DNA of 64,000 bases, taken from NCBI RefSeq assembly GCF_003269425.1, contig NZ_CP030104.1, forward strand, positions 921,001 through 985,000, written 5' to 3'. A program made the position numbers and the translations under genes. The number at the start of each line of letters is the position of its first letter. Within the stretch, counting starts at the first letter, position 1. Below, piece after piece: positions 25,321-35,447 of this stretch. This stretch comes from Flagellimonas maritima (lineage in GTDB: Bacteria; Bacteroidota; Bacteroidia; Flavobacteriales; Flavobacteriaceae). Below the pieces are notes generated by a model. It had not been told where the DNA came from. It ran no database searches and was given only the letters and a program-made list of their open reading frames with translations.

Positions 25321-26994
25321 TCAGTCCAAAACCTCTTCTATGGGTGTTCCAGTTGTTCCATTAGGGAAAGCTATACCCAGTAAAGTGGAAATTGTAGGTG
25401 CAATATCTGGAATTTCTGTTCTTTTGGCAGTACTACCTTTCTTGATGCCATTCCCAAAGAACAGAAGTGGCACATGAGTATCGTAGATCATAGGTGATCC
25501 ATGGGTAGAACCTGTTTCTCTGTATGAAACAACATAGCCTGGCTTCTGAACGAATATAATATCACCTGATCTTTTTTGATTCCAACCGTTTTGCAATATG
25601 TAAGGTAACCCAGAACTATAAGCATTGTTCCACATCTGATATCCCGTAAACACTTGTGCAATGTCCTCGTGCTTCAGTAGTTCTTGAGCAATTTCCTCTT
25701 CCACATCATTTAAATCCATATCTAGATTATCAATTATCTTTTTATCCAAAAAAACCTGAGTATTGGAAATATTCTTGACAATATCTGTAGAGCCGTATTT
25801 ATATTTTAAAAATTCATTAAATTTTATTTTTAACTCTTTTAGGTTCAAATAACCGGCAGGTATCTTCTGGTCCCTCAAGTAAGCTGGAACATTTATTGCT
25901 CCATGATCCGCAGTTAGAAAAACTGTATAGGACCCCTCACCAACTTTTTCATCGAGCGCCAGTAGAATTCTTTCCAGATCTAGATCCAATCGTAAATACG
26001 CATCTTGCATTTCTTTTGAATTTACTCCAAATTTGTGTCCAATATAATCCGTGCTTGAAAAACTTATTGCCAAAAAATCAGTAATGGCATCCTTTCCCAA
26101 ATTTTCTTTTTCGAGTGCTTCCAAAGCAAAATCTGCAGTAATACTATTGCCATACGGTGTATATTTTAAGATTTCAAAGTCCTTTTCCTTGCTCAATAAA
26201 TTAGGTGTACTATGTGGAAATGTAGGTGTCTTTTCATCATCGAACGTGCCTTCATACTTATTGTTATCACTGCCACTTTCCAGATATGTGTCAATGTCCT
26301 TTAGAGTATTCCATGGTTTTTTGTACTCCTTTATTCTACCGGATGCGTTAAAATCCGTTACCCATTTAGGAAGTTCTGACATATAATAAGAACTGCTGAT
26401 CCATTTTCCTTCATCAGCTCCCTCGAACCAATATGCAGCATTGGCCATGTGTCCGCCCGGCAATACCGCTCCCCTATCCTTTAAAGCAACCGCAATTACT
26501 TTACCTCTTTTCTGCGTATGTAACCGTAATTGATCGGTAATAGTTGTAGTTAACAAGTTACGCGGCGACATTTTCCCAGCCATTGAACTTGATCCTATAG
26601 AATTACATAAATCATCACCTGCACAGTACAATGTTGTATTCCCCTCTTTCTCATACCAATTGTTACCTATGATTCCATGAACAGCTGGTGTAGTGCCTGT
26701 ATATACCGAGGCGTGTCCAGGGCCTGTACTGGTAGGTGCATAATTAAAATGATTGTTCTTGCAAATAAATCCATCTTTGATCAAACGTTTAAAACCTCCA
26801 TCACCATAGTGGTTCCAAAACCTTGTTAAATAATCATATCGCATTTGATCAACTATAATACCTACAACCAATTTTGGAGAATGTGCAATTTGGAGCGTTT
26901 CCTCTGCAACGTTATTCTTTTTCTTGCGTTGTGCAATTGAACAAATTGACGTTAAAAGAACTATAAGTAGTAGTAAAAGCGTATGTTTTTTCAT
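25321..26994 (-). CDS. pafA: PafA-type alkaline phosphatase
   Basis: 557 residues with a signal peptide (M-K-K-H-T-L-L-L-L-L..., cleavage near S-I-A-Q). Alkaline phosphatase superfamily: metal Asp in I-I-V-D-Q-M, nucleophile Thr90 in S-T-G-P-G-H-A-S, Asn111 in G-N-N-W, and the PafA-specific pair Lys172/Arg174 in L-K-D-R-G, with later metal ligands in T-A-D-H-G-A. The Lys/Arg pair points to a phosphate monoesterase over a diesterase. It is a calcium-tolerant periplasmic phosphomonoesterase active in phosphate scavenging. It is divergent from mlaE. Confidence 0.92.
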   Translation of the reverse strand: MKKHTLLLLLIVLLTSICSIAQRKKKNNVAEETLQIAHSPKLVVGIIVDQMRYDYLTRFWNHYGDGGFKRLIKDGFICKNNHFNYAPTSTGPGHASVYTGTTPAVHGIIGNNWYEKEGNTTLYCAGDDLCNSIGSSSMAGKMSPRNLLTTTITDQLRLHTQKRGKVIAVALKDRGAVLPGGHMANAAYWFEGADEGKWISSSYYMSELPKWVTDFNASGRIKEYKKPWNTLKDIDTYLESGSDNNKYEGTFDDEKTPTFPHSTPNLLSKEKDFEILKYTPYGNSITADFALEALEKENLGKDAITDFLAISFSSTDYIGHKFGVNSKEMQDAYLRLDLDLERILLALDEKVGEGSYTVFLTADHGAINVPAYLRDQKIPAGYLNLKELKIKFNEFLKYKYGSTDIVKNISNTQVFLDKKIIDNLDMDLNDVEEEIAQELLKHEDIAQVFTGYQMWNNAYSSGLPYILQNGWNQKRSGDIIFVQKPGYVVSYRETGSTHGSPMIYDTHVPLLFFGNGIKKGSTAKRTEIPDIAPTISTLLGIAFPNGTTGTPIEEVLD

Positions 26995-27110
26995 GAATGG
27001 TCAAATAAGAAGAAACACAAAACTATTCATTTAAAACTATTAAATTTTAAATGAAGGTTAAATGCTCTACAATATTCTTATTTTTATGGCTACAAGTCTA
27101 TTTTTAGTTA

Positions 27111-27848
27111 ATGAACTACCTTGAATCGATTGGACAATACTTCATCATGGCATGGGAAGTATTCAAGAAGCCTACGAAATGGCCAATCATGAGAACCCTC
27201 ATTTTAAAAGAAATCGATGAATTGATATTCGGTTCCTTGGGCATCATCATTTTCATTGCATTTTTTATTGGTGGGGTAGTCACCATACAGACCGCGTTGA
27301 ATCTTACCAATCCTTTTTTGCCCAAAAGCCTTATTGGTTTTGCGGCAAGACAATCGGTTATTCTGGAATTTGCCCCTACGTTCACTTCCATAATAATGGC
27401 GGGAAAAGTTGGATCTTACATTACCTCAAGTATTGGAACCATGAGAGTGACCGAACAAATCGATGCTTTGGAAGTAATGGGCGTCAATTCCTTGAACTAT
27501 TTGGTCTTTCCTAAAATAGTGGCAATGTTTATGTATCCATTTGCTGTCGCTATAGCGATGTTCGTAGGAATATTGGGTGGGTGGATCGCTGCTGTTTTTG
27601 GAGGTTATGCACCAAGTGGAGAATTTATAAAGGGGCTTCAATTGGATTTTGAGTCGTTTCATGTAACCTATGCATTTATCAAAACATTCCTATTTGCCTA
27701 TGTGATTGCCACAGTACCCTCTTTCCATGGATATTATATGAAAGGTGGTGCGCTAGAAGTTGGTAAAGCAAGTACCACTTCGTTTGTATGGACCAGTGTG
27801 GTCATCATAATTTTAAATTATATTCTCACACAATTAATGTTGGGCTAA
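27111..27848 (+). CDS. mlaE: MlaE-family ABC transporter permease
   Basis: 245 residues with about five or six membrane helices and the family landmarks V-G-S-Y-I-T-S-S-I-G-T-M-R-V-T-E-Q-I-D-A-L and M-G-V-N-S-L-N-Y-L-V-F-P. The family moves phospholipids or other lipids between inner and outer membranes together with an MlaF ATPase and an MCE-domain MlaD. The ATPase gene follows with a 1-bp overlap (TAATG). An mlaD gene is not adjacent. Confidence 0.92.
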   Translation: MNYLESIGQYFIMAWEVFKKPTKWPIMRTLILKEIDELIFGSLGIIIFIAFFIGGVVTIQTALNLTNPFLPKSLIGFAARQSVILEFAPTFTSIIMAGKVGSYITSSIGTMRVTEQIDALEVMGVNSLNYLVFPKIVAMFMYPFAVAIAMFVGILGGWIAAVFGGYAPSGEFIKGLQLDFESFHVTYAFIKTFLFAYVIATVPSFHGYYMKGGALEVGKASTTSFVWTSVVIIILNYILTQLMLG

Positions 27849-28615
27849 TGATAGAAGTAGAAAATGTTCATAAATCCTTTGGTGAAACTAAAGTTTTAAA
27901 GGGAATCAGCACAACCTTTGAAAGTGGTAAAACCAATTTGATCATAGGCCAAAGTGGATCTGGAAAAACCGTTTTTATAAAGTGTCTTTTGGGACTTTTT
28001 GAACCTGAACAAGGGAACATTAAATATAATGGGCGTTTGTATTCCAAACTCACTATAAAAGAAAAGCGAAACCTGCGCCAAGAAATGGGAATGGTTTTTC
28101 AGGGGAGTGCTCTCTTCGACTCGATGACCGTTGAAGGCAACGTGATGTTCCCGCTGAATATGTTTACAAAACAATCCAAAACAGAAAAGCAAGAGCGTGT
28201 TGATTTTGTTTTAAAACGTGTCAATCTGATTGACGCGCATAAAAGATATCCTTCAGAAATTTCCGGCGGTATGCAAAAAAGAGTGGCAATTGCAAGAGCT
28301 ATTGTCATGAAACCGAGTTATTTATTTTGTGACGAACCTAATTCTGGCCTAGATCCCAAAACTGCGATTATGATCGACACATTGATTCAAGAAATTACTA
28401 GGGAATATGATATCACTACAATTATAAACACACACGATATGAACTCGGTAATGGAAATTGGCGAGAAAATTATTTTTCTGAAAAATGGTCTCAAAGAATG
28501 GGAAGGCACCAATAAAGAGATTTTTAAAACTGATAATGATGCCGTAACCGATTTTGTGTATTCTTCAGACCTGTTTAAAAAAGTACGCCAAATGTATATT
28601 GAAGAGCGGAACTGA
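27848..28615 (+). CDS. mlaF: MlaF-family ABC transporter ATP-binding protein
   Basis: 255 residues from the ATG that overlaps the mlaE stop; a longer frame from 27788 lies inside mlaE. Walker A G-Q-S-G-S-G-K-T, signature I-S-G-G-M-Q-K-R, Walker B C-D-E-P-N-S-G-L-D-P (the A-to-C/N substitutions are usual in this family) and the switch His in I-N-T-H-D. It energises the MlaE permease at the inner membrane for lipid transport. Confidence 0.93.
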   Translation: MIEVENVHKSFGETKVLKGISTTFESGKTNLIIGQSGSGKTVFIKCLLGLFEPEQGNIKYNGRLYSKLTIKEKRNLRQEMGMVFQGSALFDSMTVEGNVMFPLNMFTKQSKTEKQERVDFVLKRVNLIDAHKRYPSEISGGMQKRVAIARAIVMKPSYLFCDEPNSGLDPKTAIMIDTLIQEITREYDITTIINTHDMNSVMEIGEKIIFLKNGLKEWEGTNKEIFKTDNDAVTDFVYSSDLFKKVRQMYIEERN

Positions 28616-28656
28616 AAATAATTTTCTTTTTAGGTTCGCAAATTTTCTACTGACTG

Positions 28657-30117
28657 CTAATCTACTTCTTTAACAACAAGCGTAGAATCTTGAATCCTTA
28701 ATTTTAACCAGGCCAACATCCTTTCAGAATCAGACTTTTTTTGACTTTCCCTTGTTTCATCTTTCCACTTTACTTCAAAAACAGGAATAGTATCAATTTT
28801 ATTAAAATCTGTTCGTATTTGGTAAGAGAAACCCAAACTGGCAATATTGCCGTAATTGGCCCTCGCTTCTGAACTTATATTGTTGAATGGAATTTGTTTC
28901 CCAACGTTTTTTGTCAAATTGGAAACTTCTTCTTCCAATAATCGAATTTGCTCATCCTTAGTAAGCAAATCTGCCTTATTTCTCTCATAAAGTTCACTTA
29001 TATAATTGTATTTTTCTTGAGAGTCGTCCCTTCCTCCCTGTAAAATCCTGAATTCAACATCCTTTAATCTTGAGTAATCGTTCTTTTGGATTCTCCATGT
29101 ATTGATAACATTCTCTGGAATCAATTCATCCCCCATACAAACCACTTCTATCAAAGATGTTCCATCATCCACATACTGAATTTTAGTTAGGTTGTCCACG
29201 TAACGACCAGAGTCATTAAATTGATAAACCTCAATAGTTTCATTTAAAAACTCTTGAGCTTGTTTTTTAAAAAGAGATTCTTGAAAAACATTATAAAAAG
29301 TGAAACCGGCAGGGATCATAACGGCAAAACCGATAATAGATGCGACCCGTGCTATAAAGCGTCTTTTCTTTGAATTTGCATAACGAACCATGGGAAACCG
29401 TAGAAACTTAATGACCAAGAACGTTGCAAGCCCTATAAATATGGTATTAATGGTAAACAGGTACATTGCCCCGGCTGCATACCAAGGTTTTCCTATGGCC
29501 AAGCCAAAACCTACCGTACAGAGTGGTGGCATAAGTGCAGTAGCAATTGCAACACCAAAAATAACACTGGCAATAGTTCCTTTTTTTGCCCTTGCAATTA
29601 CTAATGCCAATCCACCAAAAAATGCTATAAGAACATCACGTATATCAGGTTTCGTTCTTGCCAAAAGCTCTGAGGATTCATCACGCAATGGAAATAGATA
29701 GAAAAATAAAAACGCCGTTATTACACTAAGTACTACCATTACGGCAAAATTCTTTAACGATCTTCTGAGCGTATCAATATCATTTATGGCCAAGGAAAGT
29801 CCCATTCCCAGAATTGGCCCCATTAACGGCGAGATAAGCATTGCTCCAATTACCACGGCAGTGCTATTGGCGTTTAAACCTATAGATGCTATGAAAATTG
29901 AGCAAATAAGAATCCAAGATGTGTGCCCCTTAAATGGGATATCTGCAATTATTGATTCTTTGGTTGCGGATGCATCAGTATTTGTACGAATCTCCAAAAG
30001 TTCAAAAAGAAACCTTCTTGTACTGCTCAAAAGTCCTTTAAAATCTCTTTTTACATCCTCTCCACTTTCATCTTTCTCCGTAGGGGTTATGTTATCTTGA
30101 TTCAAATTGTTTTCCAT
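28657..30117 (-). CDS. DUF389-family membrane protein
   Basis: 486 residues. The N-terminal 50 residues are charged, followed by six hydrophobic segments (about 65-265) with the family stretches A-V-V-I-G-A-M-L-I-S-P-L-M-G-P-I and A-T-A-L-M-P-P-L-C-T-V-G. A seventh segment near residue 275 leads into a soluble C-terminal domain of about 190 residues with a coiled-coil (K-D-E-Q-I-R-L-L-E-E-E-V). The function of the family is not established. It starts two bases after manC, so it is co-transcribed with it. Confidence 0.88.
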   Translation of the reverse strand: MENNLNQDNITPTEKDESGEDVKRDFKGLLSSTRRFLFELLEIRTNTDASATKESIIADIPFKGHTSWILICSIFIASIGLNANSTAVVIGAMLISPLMGPILGMGLSLAINDIDTLRRSLKNFAVMVVLSVITAFLFFYLFPLRDESSELLARTKPDIRDVLIAFFGGLALVIARAKKGTIASVIFGVAIATALMPPLCTVGFGLAIGKPWYAAGAMYLFTINTIFIGLATFLVIKFLRFPMVRYANSKKRRFIARVASIIGFAVMIPAGFTFYNVFQESLFKKQAQEFLNETIEVYQFNDSGRYVDNLTKIQYVDDGTSLIEVVCMGDELIPENVINTWRIQKNDYSRLKDVEFRILQGGRDDSQEKYNYISELYERNKADLLTKDEQIRLLEEEVSNLTKNVGKQIPFNNISSEARANYGNIASLGFSYQIRTDFNKIDTIPVFEVKWKDETRESQKKSDSERMLAWLKLRIQDSTLVVKEVD

Positions 30118-30119
30118 AT

Positions 30120-31199
30120 TTAAATATATTTTTCACCAAATAATTCCTTTACCTGTCCAAGAATTTTTTTAATGTCCTGTTGCTTGGATTTTGGGTATAT
30201 CAGCAACACTTCTTCCTTATCCACAATTATATAATCTTCAAGTCCGTCCACTACAACAATCTTATCCCTTGGCGACCTAATCATATTTCTCTTGGCATTC
30301 TCTAACAAAGTTTTACTATTAACTACCGCATTCCCGCCATTATCTTTATCAAGCTTATCATATAGAGCACCCCAAGTTCCCAAATCGTTCCAATCAAAAG
30401 TGGCCGGCAAAGTGAAAATAGATTCTGATTGTTCCAAAATGGCATAATCTATTGAGATATTTTCTGCCTTGGCATAATTTTCCTGTATAAAATCATATTC
30501 ATTGGATGTGTTATAACAACTATTTCCTTTTTGAAAAAGTTCAAACTGATCGGATTGGTACTTTTGAAATGCACTTACAATGGTTTCAACACTCCACATA
30601 AAAATTCCCGCATTCCATAAAAAATTACCTTGTGCCAAAAATTCCTTCGCAGTCTCGTAATTGGGTTTTTCCCTAAATTGAGATACTTTTTTAAGTTTTT
30701 CCCCATTGTTCTTCTCAAATTCGATATAACCGAATCCAGTGTTGGGGAACGTGGGCTTAATACCAAGAGTACAAAGTATTTCTTCTTTCCCGCATCTTTC
30801 AAAACAAGTGATTACATTTTCCTCAAAGGCTTTTTCATCCTCTATCCAGTGATCACTAGGCGCCACGATTATTACTGCATTAGGATTCATTTTCTGAATC
30901 TTTAGTGAGGCATATAGAATACATGGTGCCGTATTGCGCATAGCAGGCTCCAAAACCACTTGTTCTTTATCTACCAATGGCAATTGCTCCAATACCAAAT
31001 CATTGTAGCGCTCATTGGTAAGAATCAAAATATTTTGTGTTGGAATAAATTGATTTAGCCTCTCAAAAGTTTTTTGAATCAAGGTCTTTCCAGTTCCCAA
31101 CATGTCATGGAACTGCTTAGGGTATTCAGATGTGCTCACTGGCCAGAATCTAGAGCCCACTCCACCGGCCATTAATACCGCATAATAATTTTTGTTCAT
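30120..31199 (-). CDS. manC: mannose-1-phosphate guanylyltransferase
   Basis: 359 residues. The nucleotidyltransferase signature is M-A-G-G-V-G-S-R-F-W-P-V-S near the start with P-K-Q-F, then A-P-S-D-H-W and the E-K-P segment. It makes GDP-mannose from Man-1-P and GTP for glycan synthesis. The length fits the monofunctional form; the cupin mannose-6-phosphate isomerase domain found in some ManC proteins is absent. It is downstream of sprT-like (73 bp) and upstream of DUF389 (2 bp). Confidence 0.93.
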   Translation of the reverse strand: MNKNYYAVLMAGGVGSRFWPVSTSEYPKQFHDMLGTGKTLIQKTFERLNQFIPTQNILILTNERYNDLVLEQLPLVDKEQVVLEPAMRNTAPCILYASLKIQKMNPNAVIIVAPSDHWIEDEKAFEENVITCFERCGKEEILCTLGIKPTFPNTGFGYIEFEKNNGEKLKKVSQFREKPNYETAKEFLAQGNFLWNAGIFMWSVETIVSAFQKYQSDQFELFQKGNSCYNTSNEYDFIQENYAKAENISIDYAILEQSESIFTLPATFDWNDLGTWGALYDKLDKDNGGNAVVNSKTLLENAKRNMIRSPRDKIVVVDGLEDYIIVDKEEVLLIYPKSKQQDIKKILGQVKELFGEKYI

Positions 31200-31272
31200 T
31201 GTTACTACTTTTATGCTTTTCCACTTTTAACCTATTTGAGGGATGCGGGATAATATTTTTAAAGCGTAATGG

Positions 31273-31875
31273 CTACCGAATCAACTCGACCTCTGCATTG
31301 GGTTGAAACAAATATACTTTTCCAGTTGACAATTCTATACATTCATATCGTTTTATTCGTTTTTTTCCTTTCTGGAAAATCTTCCCATTATACAATCTAA
31401 ATGTACTTCCAAAAGGAAGTTCAAAAACATAAGATTTGTCAAGGGATTGTTGAGGGTCGTACGCTTTTAGAGCGATTGAAAGCTTTGCATCAGTGCTACT
31501 GCTGGCTTTAGGGTTTTTAAAGTGTCTTGCCAACATTGGCAATAATCCAGATGGAAATATTTCCGGTCTAATAAAAGGTATCATTAAGTGCTGAAAGGTT
31601 CGTTTCCACTCCAAACCGTGGGGCTTTATCAAACGTCCATATTTTTCAAACGCAACTAGGTGGGCTATCTCATGTACCAAAGTAATCAAGAATCGATATT
31701 TATTCAATGAAGCGTTTACCGTTATTTGGTGCAGACCGTTGGGCAATCTTCTATAATCTCCATGTCTGGTGACCCTGTGATCCACAATTTTAAGGTGTAC
31801 TCCGTGCCGCTCTATCAAGGTTAAGCAAGGGAGCACTGCACGTTCAGGAAGGTATTTTTGTAATGTAACATTCAC
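31273..31875 (-). CDS. SprT-like zinc metalloprotease domain protein
   Basis: 200 residues, cytoplasmic. The zinc-binding motif H-E-I-A-H lies near residue 68, followed by H-G-L-E-W-K, which supplies the third ligand in SprT proteins. In eukaryotes SprT/Spartan proteases act on DNA-protein crosslinks, but the role of bacterial SprT-like proteins is not settled. It is 18 bp after the SDR gene and probably in an operon with it and manC. Confidence 0.85.
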   Translation of the reverse strand: MNVTLQKYLPERAVLPCLTLIERHGVHLKIVDHRVTRHGDYRRLPNGLHQITVNASLNKYRFLITLVHEIAHLVAFEKYGRLIKPHGLEWKRTFQHLMIPFIRPEIFPSGLLPMLARHFKNPKASSSTDAKLSIALKAYDPQQSLDKSYVFELPFGSTFRLYNGKIFQKGKKRIKRYECIELSTGKVYLFQPNAEVELIR

Positions 31876-31893
31876 CTATCAAGACTTATTATT

Positions 31894-32571
31894 TTAAGGT
31901 GTACTGTTGCTCACTTGCAACAATTTTCCATTGTAGAGTTTGTGACCTGTAAGTGCAAAGGTCTTTATGTAATTTGCCATTTCGACTGCAGTTACAGGAG
32001 CTTGATAACCTGGAAAGGCTTCTTCCAACATTTCGGTTTGCACCGCACCCAATGCCAACACATTGAAATTTGGACCGGTTTCCTTAAATTCTTCGGCCCA
32101 GAGCTCCGTCAATGTTATAACTGCAGCTTTGCTGGAACTGTATGCGGACAATCCAGGGAATTTTGCACTCCCCTGTACCCCGCCCATTGAGCTAATAGTA
32201 AGGACATGACCATTTTTAGGCATTTTTGGCAATACAATTTTAGTTAATTCGGCCACTCCAAAAACGTTGACTTTATATACCGACTCAAACTCTTCCTGTT
32301 CGGTTTCCAAAAAAGGTTTGTTCAGTAAACTGCCCGCATTGTTAATAAGAATGTCAACCGTTTCCCAAGCTTCAAGAACATTATCTATTTCGTTAAAATG
32401 CTTTGGGTTGGCCAAATCGAATGATATACTCTGTACATTGATTAGGTTTAAATTTGATACGGGCGAGACATTACGGGACAATGCCAAAATAGTATGGCCT
32501 TCTTCAGCAAATAGCTTTACAAGTTCAAAACCTATACCTCTGCTTGTTCCAGTAATAATGATATTGGCCAT
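31894..32571 (-). CDS. short-chain dehydrogenase/reductase
   Basis: 225 residues, a compact classical SDR. The cofactor motif is G-T-S-R-G-I-G near the start, N-N-A-G follows at about residue 76, and the active site is Tyr/Lys in Y-S-S-S-K with Ser upstream in T-I-S-S-M. The substrate is unknown. Its neighbours (sprT-like, M28 peptidase) give no metabolic clue. Confidence 0.9.
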   Translation of the reverse strand: MANIIITGTSRGIGFELVKLFAEEGHTILALSRNVSPVSNLNLINVQSISFDLANPKHFNEIDNVLEAWETVDILINNAGSLLNKPFLETEQEEFESVYKVNVFGVAELTKIVLPKMPKNGHVLTISSMGGVQGSAKFPGLSAYSSSKAAVITLTELWAEEFKETGPNFNVLALGAVQTEMLEEAFPGYQAPVTAVEMANYIKTFALTGHKLYNGKLLQVSNSTP

Positions 32572-32633
32572 AATAGATGCTGTGTTTATGATAAGGACAA
32601 TTTAAATCCGTCCAAATATACCTTGAAAAGAAT

Positions 32634-33659
32634 TCAATTTACTTTAACCTCTTGGATAGATGAAGTTGAGATTCCTTCCAAAACAGGAATCATTTTATTT
32701 ATTAGAGCAGTCATATGGTCAAAGTCCATTAACTTGACTTCATCATCCACTTTATGGTAATATGCAAAGTTCGTAAAGTCAAAAGTGCAAAAGGTATGTG
32801 AGGGCACTGCAAATTCTTTATGAAAGGGGTAATTGTCCGATCGCTGAAAGAGGTTATACTCTCTGGCCGTAGGCAAGTACCCTATTAAATTTTCATCTGA
32901 ATATTTATTGGCAACTTCAGCTAAATTGGACTTTTTATAACCAGTGATGTAAACCAAATAGTCTTTGCCTTTTAGTGGCACTCCCGTCATTTCAAAATTT
33001 AACATTGTATATAAATTCAGGTTCTGTGATTTTAGCTTTTCTGCCAAATGTTTTGAACCCAACAGTCCCTTCTCCTCTGCGCTGAACAAAGCGAATATAA
33101 TGCTTCGTTTATTGGTTTTCTTTGTTCCAAAATACCGCGCAAGTTCCATCACAGTTGCAGTACCGGAAGCGTTATCATTTGCGCCATTGGCAATCGCGTC
33201 GCCGTTTTCAATTTTTATTATACCTATGTGGTCATAATGTGCTCCTATAAGGATATATTCTTTTTTGAGGACAGGATCATTTCCTTCCACGATTCCAACA
33301 ATATTGTACGAAGTTTTTTTATAGTTGGAAAGTGTATCACGGTACGAATCAAAATAGGGAGCTACTTTATATGATTTAAAATAATTTTCAATGTATTTCG
33401 CAGCAATTTCGATTCCTTCACTACCTGAATCACGTCCTTTTAAATCGTCCGATGCCAAATAGTTCATGATATCCCTAACTCGCTCAGTATTCGAAAAATT
33501 TGAATTTGCAATGGAATTGGTCTCAGTTTTGGGTACTTCTTCAACAATACTTCCTTTTACACCCTCTGGACCAGAAGGTTGAACAATTGTGGTTTCCACT
33601 GTTTGGGTGGAGCCGCAACCCATTAAAACTATAAGAAAGAAGCTTAAAATTTTAACCAT
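32634..33659 (-). CDS. M28-family zinc aminopeptidase, lipoprotein
   Basis: 341 residues from the ATG at 33659; a frame starting 39 bases earlier enters the pdh terminator and spoils the signal peptide. Lipoprotein signal V-L-M-G-C, then a Ser/Thr/Val-rich linker to about residue 60. The M28 metal sites are visible: G-A-H-Y-D-H, N-G-A-N-D-N-A-S-G, F-S-A-E-E-K-G and a late Y-H-K-V-D-D. It should be an outer-membrane-anchored or periplasmic aminopeptidase for peptide use. A terminator lies directly upstream. Confidence 0.9.
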   Translation of the reverse strand: MVKILSFFLIVLMGCGSTQTVETTIVQPSGPEGVKGSIVEEVPKTETNSIANSNFSNTERVRDIMNYLASDDLKGRDSGSEGIEIAAKYIENYFKSYKVAPYFDSYRDTLSNYKKTSYNIVGIVEGNDPVLKKEYILIGAHYDHIGIIKIENGDAIANGANDNASGTATVMELARYFGTKKTNKRSIIFALFSAEEKGLLGSKHLAEKLKSQNLNLYTMLNFEMTGVPLKGKDYLVYITGYKKSNLAEVANKYSDENLIGYLPTAREYNLFQRSDNYPFHKEFAVPSHTFCTFDFTNFAYYHKVDDEVKLMDFDHMTALINKMIPVLEGISTSSIQEVKVN

Positions 33660-33685
33660 CTGTACTTTGCTTAATTTTCCTAAAG

Positions 33686-33716
33686 ATAAAAAAAGCATCC
33701 TATTTTAGGATGCTTC
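33686..33716 (-). terminator. Rho-independent terminator of the pdhA-pdhC operon
   Basis: Ten-base stem AAGCATCCTA / TAGGATGCTT with a three-base loop, followed on the minus strand by seven T. It lies about 65 bases after the pdhC stop. Confidence 0.85.
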
Positions 33717-33781
33717 TAAACATTATTGTTTCTGATTATCAGTCTAAACGATTTCGGGGTATCGTTCTAAAGACTATTGGG

Positions 33782-35443
33782 TTAAGCCAACATTGTTACA
33801 GGATTCTCCAAATAAGCCCTCAGCGTCTGAAGGAACTGTGCACCCGTTGCACCGTCAACGGTTCTATGGTCACAGGCCAAAGTTACCTTCATGGTACTAC
33901 CGGCAACGATTTCCCCATTTTTTACTACAGGTTTATCAACAATCGCCCCAACGGATAAAATCGCAGAGTTTGGTTTGTTTATAATGGATGTAAACTCCAA
34001 TATACCGAACATGCCCAAATTGGAAACAGTAAATGTGCTACCTTCCATTTCATCGGGTTTTATCTTTTTGGTTCTTGCCCTTCCTGCCAAATCCTTTACC
34101 GCTCCACCTATTTGGGTCAAGCTAAGCTGATCGGCGAACTTTACTACGGGTACTACGAGTCCTTCATCAACTGCTACGGCAACACCCATATGAATGTGAT
34201 GCTTATAAATTGTAGCATCATCGGTCCAGGTCGTATTAACTTGTGGGTGTTTTTTTAATGCCATGGCGCAAGCCTTTAACACCATATCATTGAAAGATAC
34301 CTTAGTATCGGGCAAGCTGTTTATTTGTGCGCGGGATGCCTTTGCATTATCCATATCTACCTCTATGGTAAGGTAAAAATGTGGGGCAGAAAACTTGGAT
34401 GCGCTCAAATGTTTAGTAATTGCTTTGCGCATTGAAGAGTTCTTGACTTCTTCGGTACTTTCTTCTCCAACAGGTAGATCAATAGGTGCCATTGGAGTTT
34501 CAGCAGGCGAAGCACTAGCTGGTTCCGCTGAAGCTGTAGCAGCAGATTCTGAAGGTTGGTAATTTTCAATATCACGTTTTATAATCCTTCCGTGGTCTCC
34601 AGAACCTTTAACGTCTGAAAGGTTTATACTTTTTTCTTCCGCTATTTTTTTCGCCAATGGAGAGGCCAAGATTCGCTGTCCGTCTTTTGAAGCAATTGTA
34701 TCGTCGGCCGTTTCTTTCTCATCAGGACCCTCATCTTTAGTAGTATCTTCCTCTTTTGAAGTAGTTTCGGACGTATCATTTTTAGATGGGGCTTTCAGTA
34801 CAGCCTCGACATCTGTTCCTTCTGGCCCTATGACCGCCAAAACTTCATCTACGGGTGCGGATTCTCCTTCTTTAATTCCGATGTAGAGCAAAGTTCCCGA
34901 GTAAAAAGATTCAAACTCCATGGTGGCCTTGTCGGTTTCTATTTCAGCCAAAATATCACCTTCTTCAACGGCATCCCCAACCTTTTTGAGCCAGGTTGCG
35001 ACAGTTCCCTCCTCCATGGTATCACTTAACCTTGGCATTGAGATAATTTCTACACCTTCGGGGATATCAGTACTTTCAGATGTATCTGTATTACTTGTGG
35101 ATTCCGGTTTATCATCTTTTGCTTCAGACTTTTCATTTTCTTCAGAAGATTCCTCGGATTTGGATTGTTCCTGACTTCCATTAAGCAATCCCGAAATATC
35201 TTCTCCATCTTCACCGATAATGGCCAAAAGAGAATCAACAGGCGCTCCATCTCCTTCTTCAATACCTATATGCAGCAAAGTTCCTTCGTGAAAGGATTCA
35301 AACTCCATAGTGGCCTTATCAGTTTCGATTTCTGCCAAAATATCGCCTTCTTCTATTTTGTCTCCGACTTTTTTGAGCCATTTCGCCACGGTTCCCTCTT
35401 CCATGGTATCGCTCAGCCTGGGCATGTTGATTACTTCTGCCAT
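33782..35443 (-). CDS. pdhC: pyruvate dehydrogenase E2, dihydrolipoamide acetyltransferase
   Basis: 553 residues. Two lipoyl domains (about 1-75 and 135-210), each with the lipoylated Lys in E-T-D-K-A-T-M-E-F-E. Acidic Ser/Glu/Thr-rich linkers separate them from the peripheral-subunit-binding domain (about 260-295, A-S-P-L-A-K-K-I-A) and an Ala/Pro/Glu-rich linker. The catalytic domain (about 325-553) ends with D-H-R-T-V-D-G-A-T-G-A, holding the active-site His. It transfers acetyl groups to CoA in the pyruvate dehydrogenase complex. It starts four bases after pdhA. E1 beta is not adjacent. Confidence 0.95.
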   Translation of the reverse strand: MAEVINMPRLSDTMEEGTVAKWLKKVGDKIEEGDILAEIETDKATMEFESFHEGTLLHIGIEEGDGAPVDSLLAIIGEDGEDISGLLNGSQEQSKSEESSEENEKSEAKDDKPESTSNTDTSESTDIPEGVEIISMPRLSDTMEEGTVATWLKKVGDAVEEGDILAEIETDKATMEFESFYSGTLLYIGIKEGESAPVDEVLAVIGPEGTDVEAVLKAPSKNDTSETTSKEEDTTKDEGPDEKETADDTIASKDGQRILASPLAKKIAEEKSINLSDVKGSGDHGRIIKRDIENYQPSESAATASAEPASASPAETPMAPIDLPVGEESTEEVKNSSMRKAITKHLSASKFSAPHFYLTIEVDMDNAKASRAQINSLPDTKVSFNDMVLKACAMALKKHPQVNTTWTDDATIYKHHIHMGVAVAVDEGLVVPVVKFADQLSLTQIGGAVKDLAGRARTKKIKPDEMEGSTFTVSNLGMFGILEFTSIINKPNSAILSVGAIVDKPVVKNGEIVAGSTMKVTLACDHRTVDGATGAQFLQTLRAYLENPVTMLA

Positions 35444-35447
35444 TTAC

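Noticed and set aside
34920..35174. A Ser-rich plus-strand frame inside pdhC
   Set aside because: It is an antisense image of the acidic linkers of E2.
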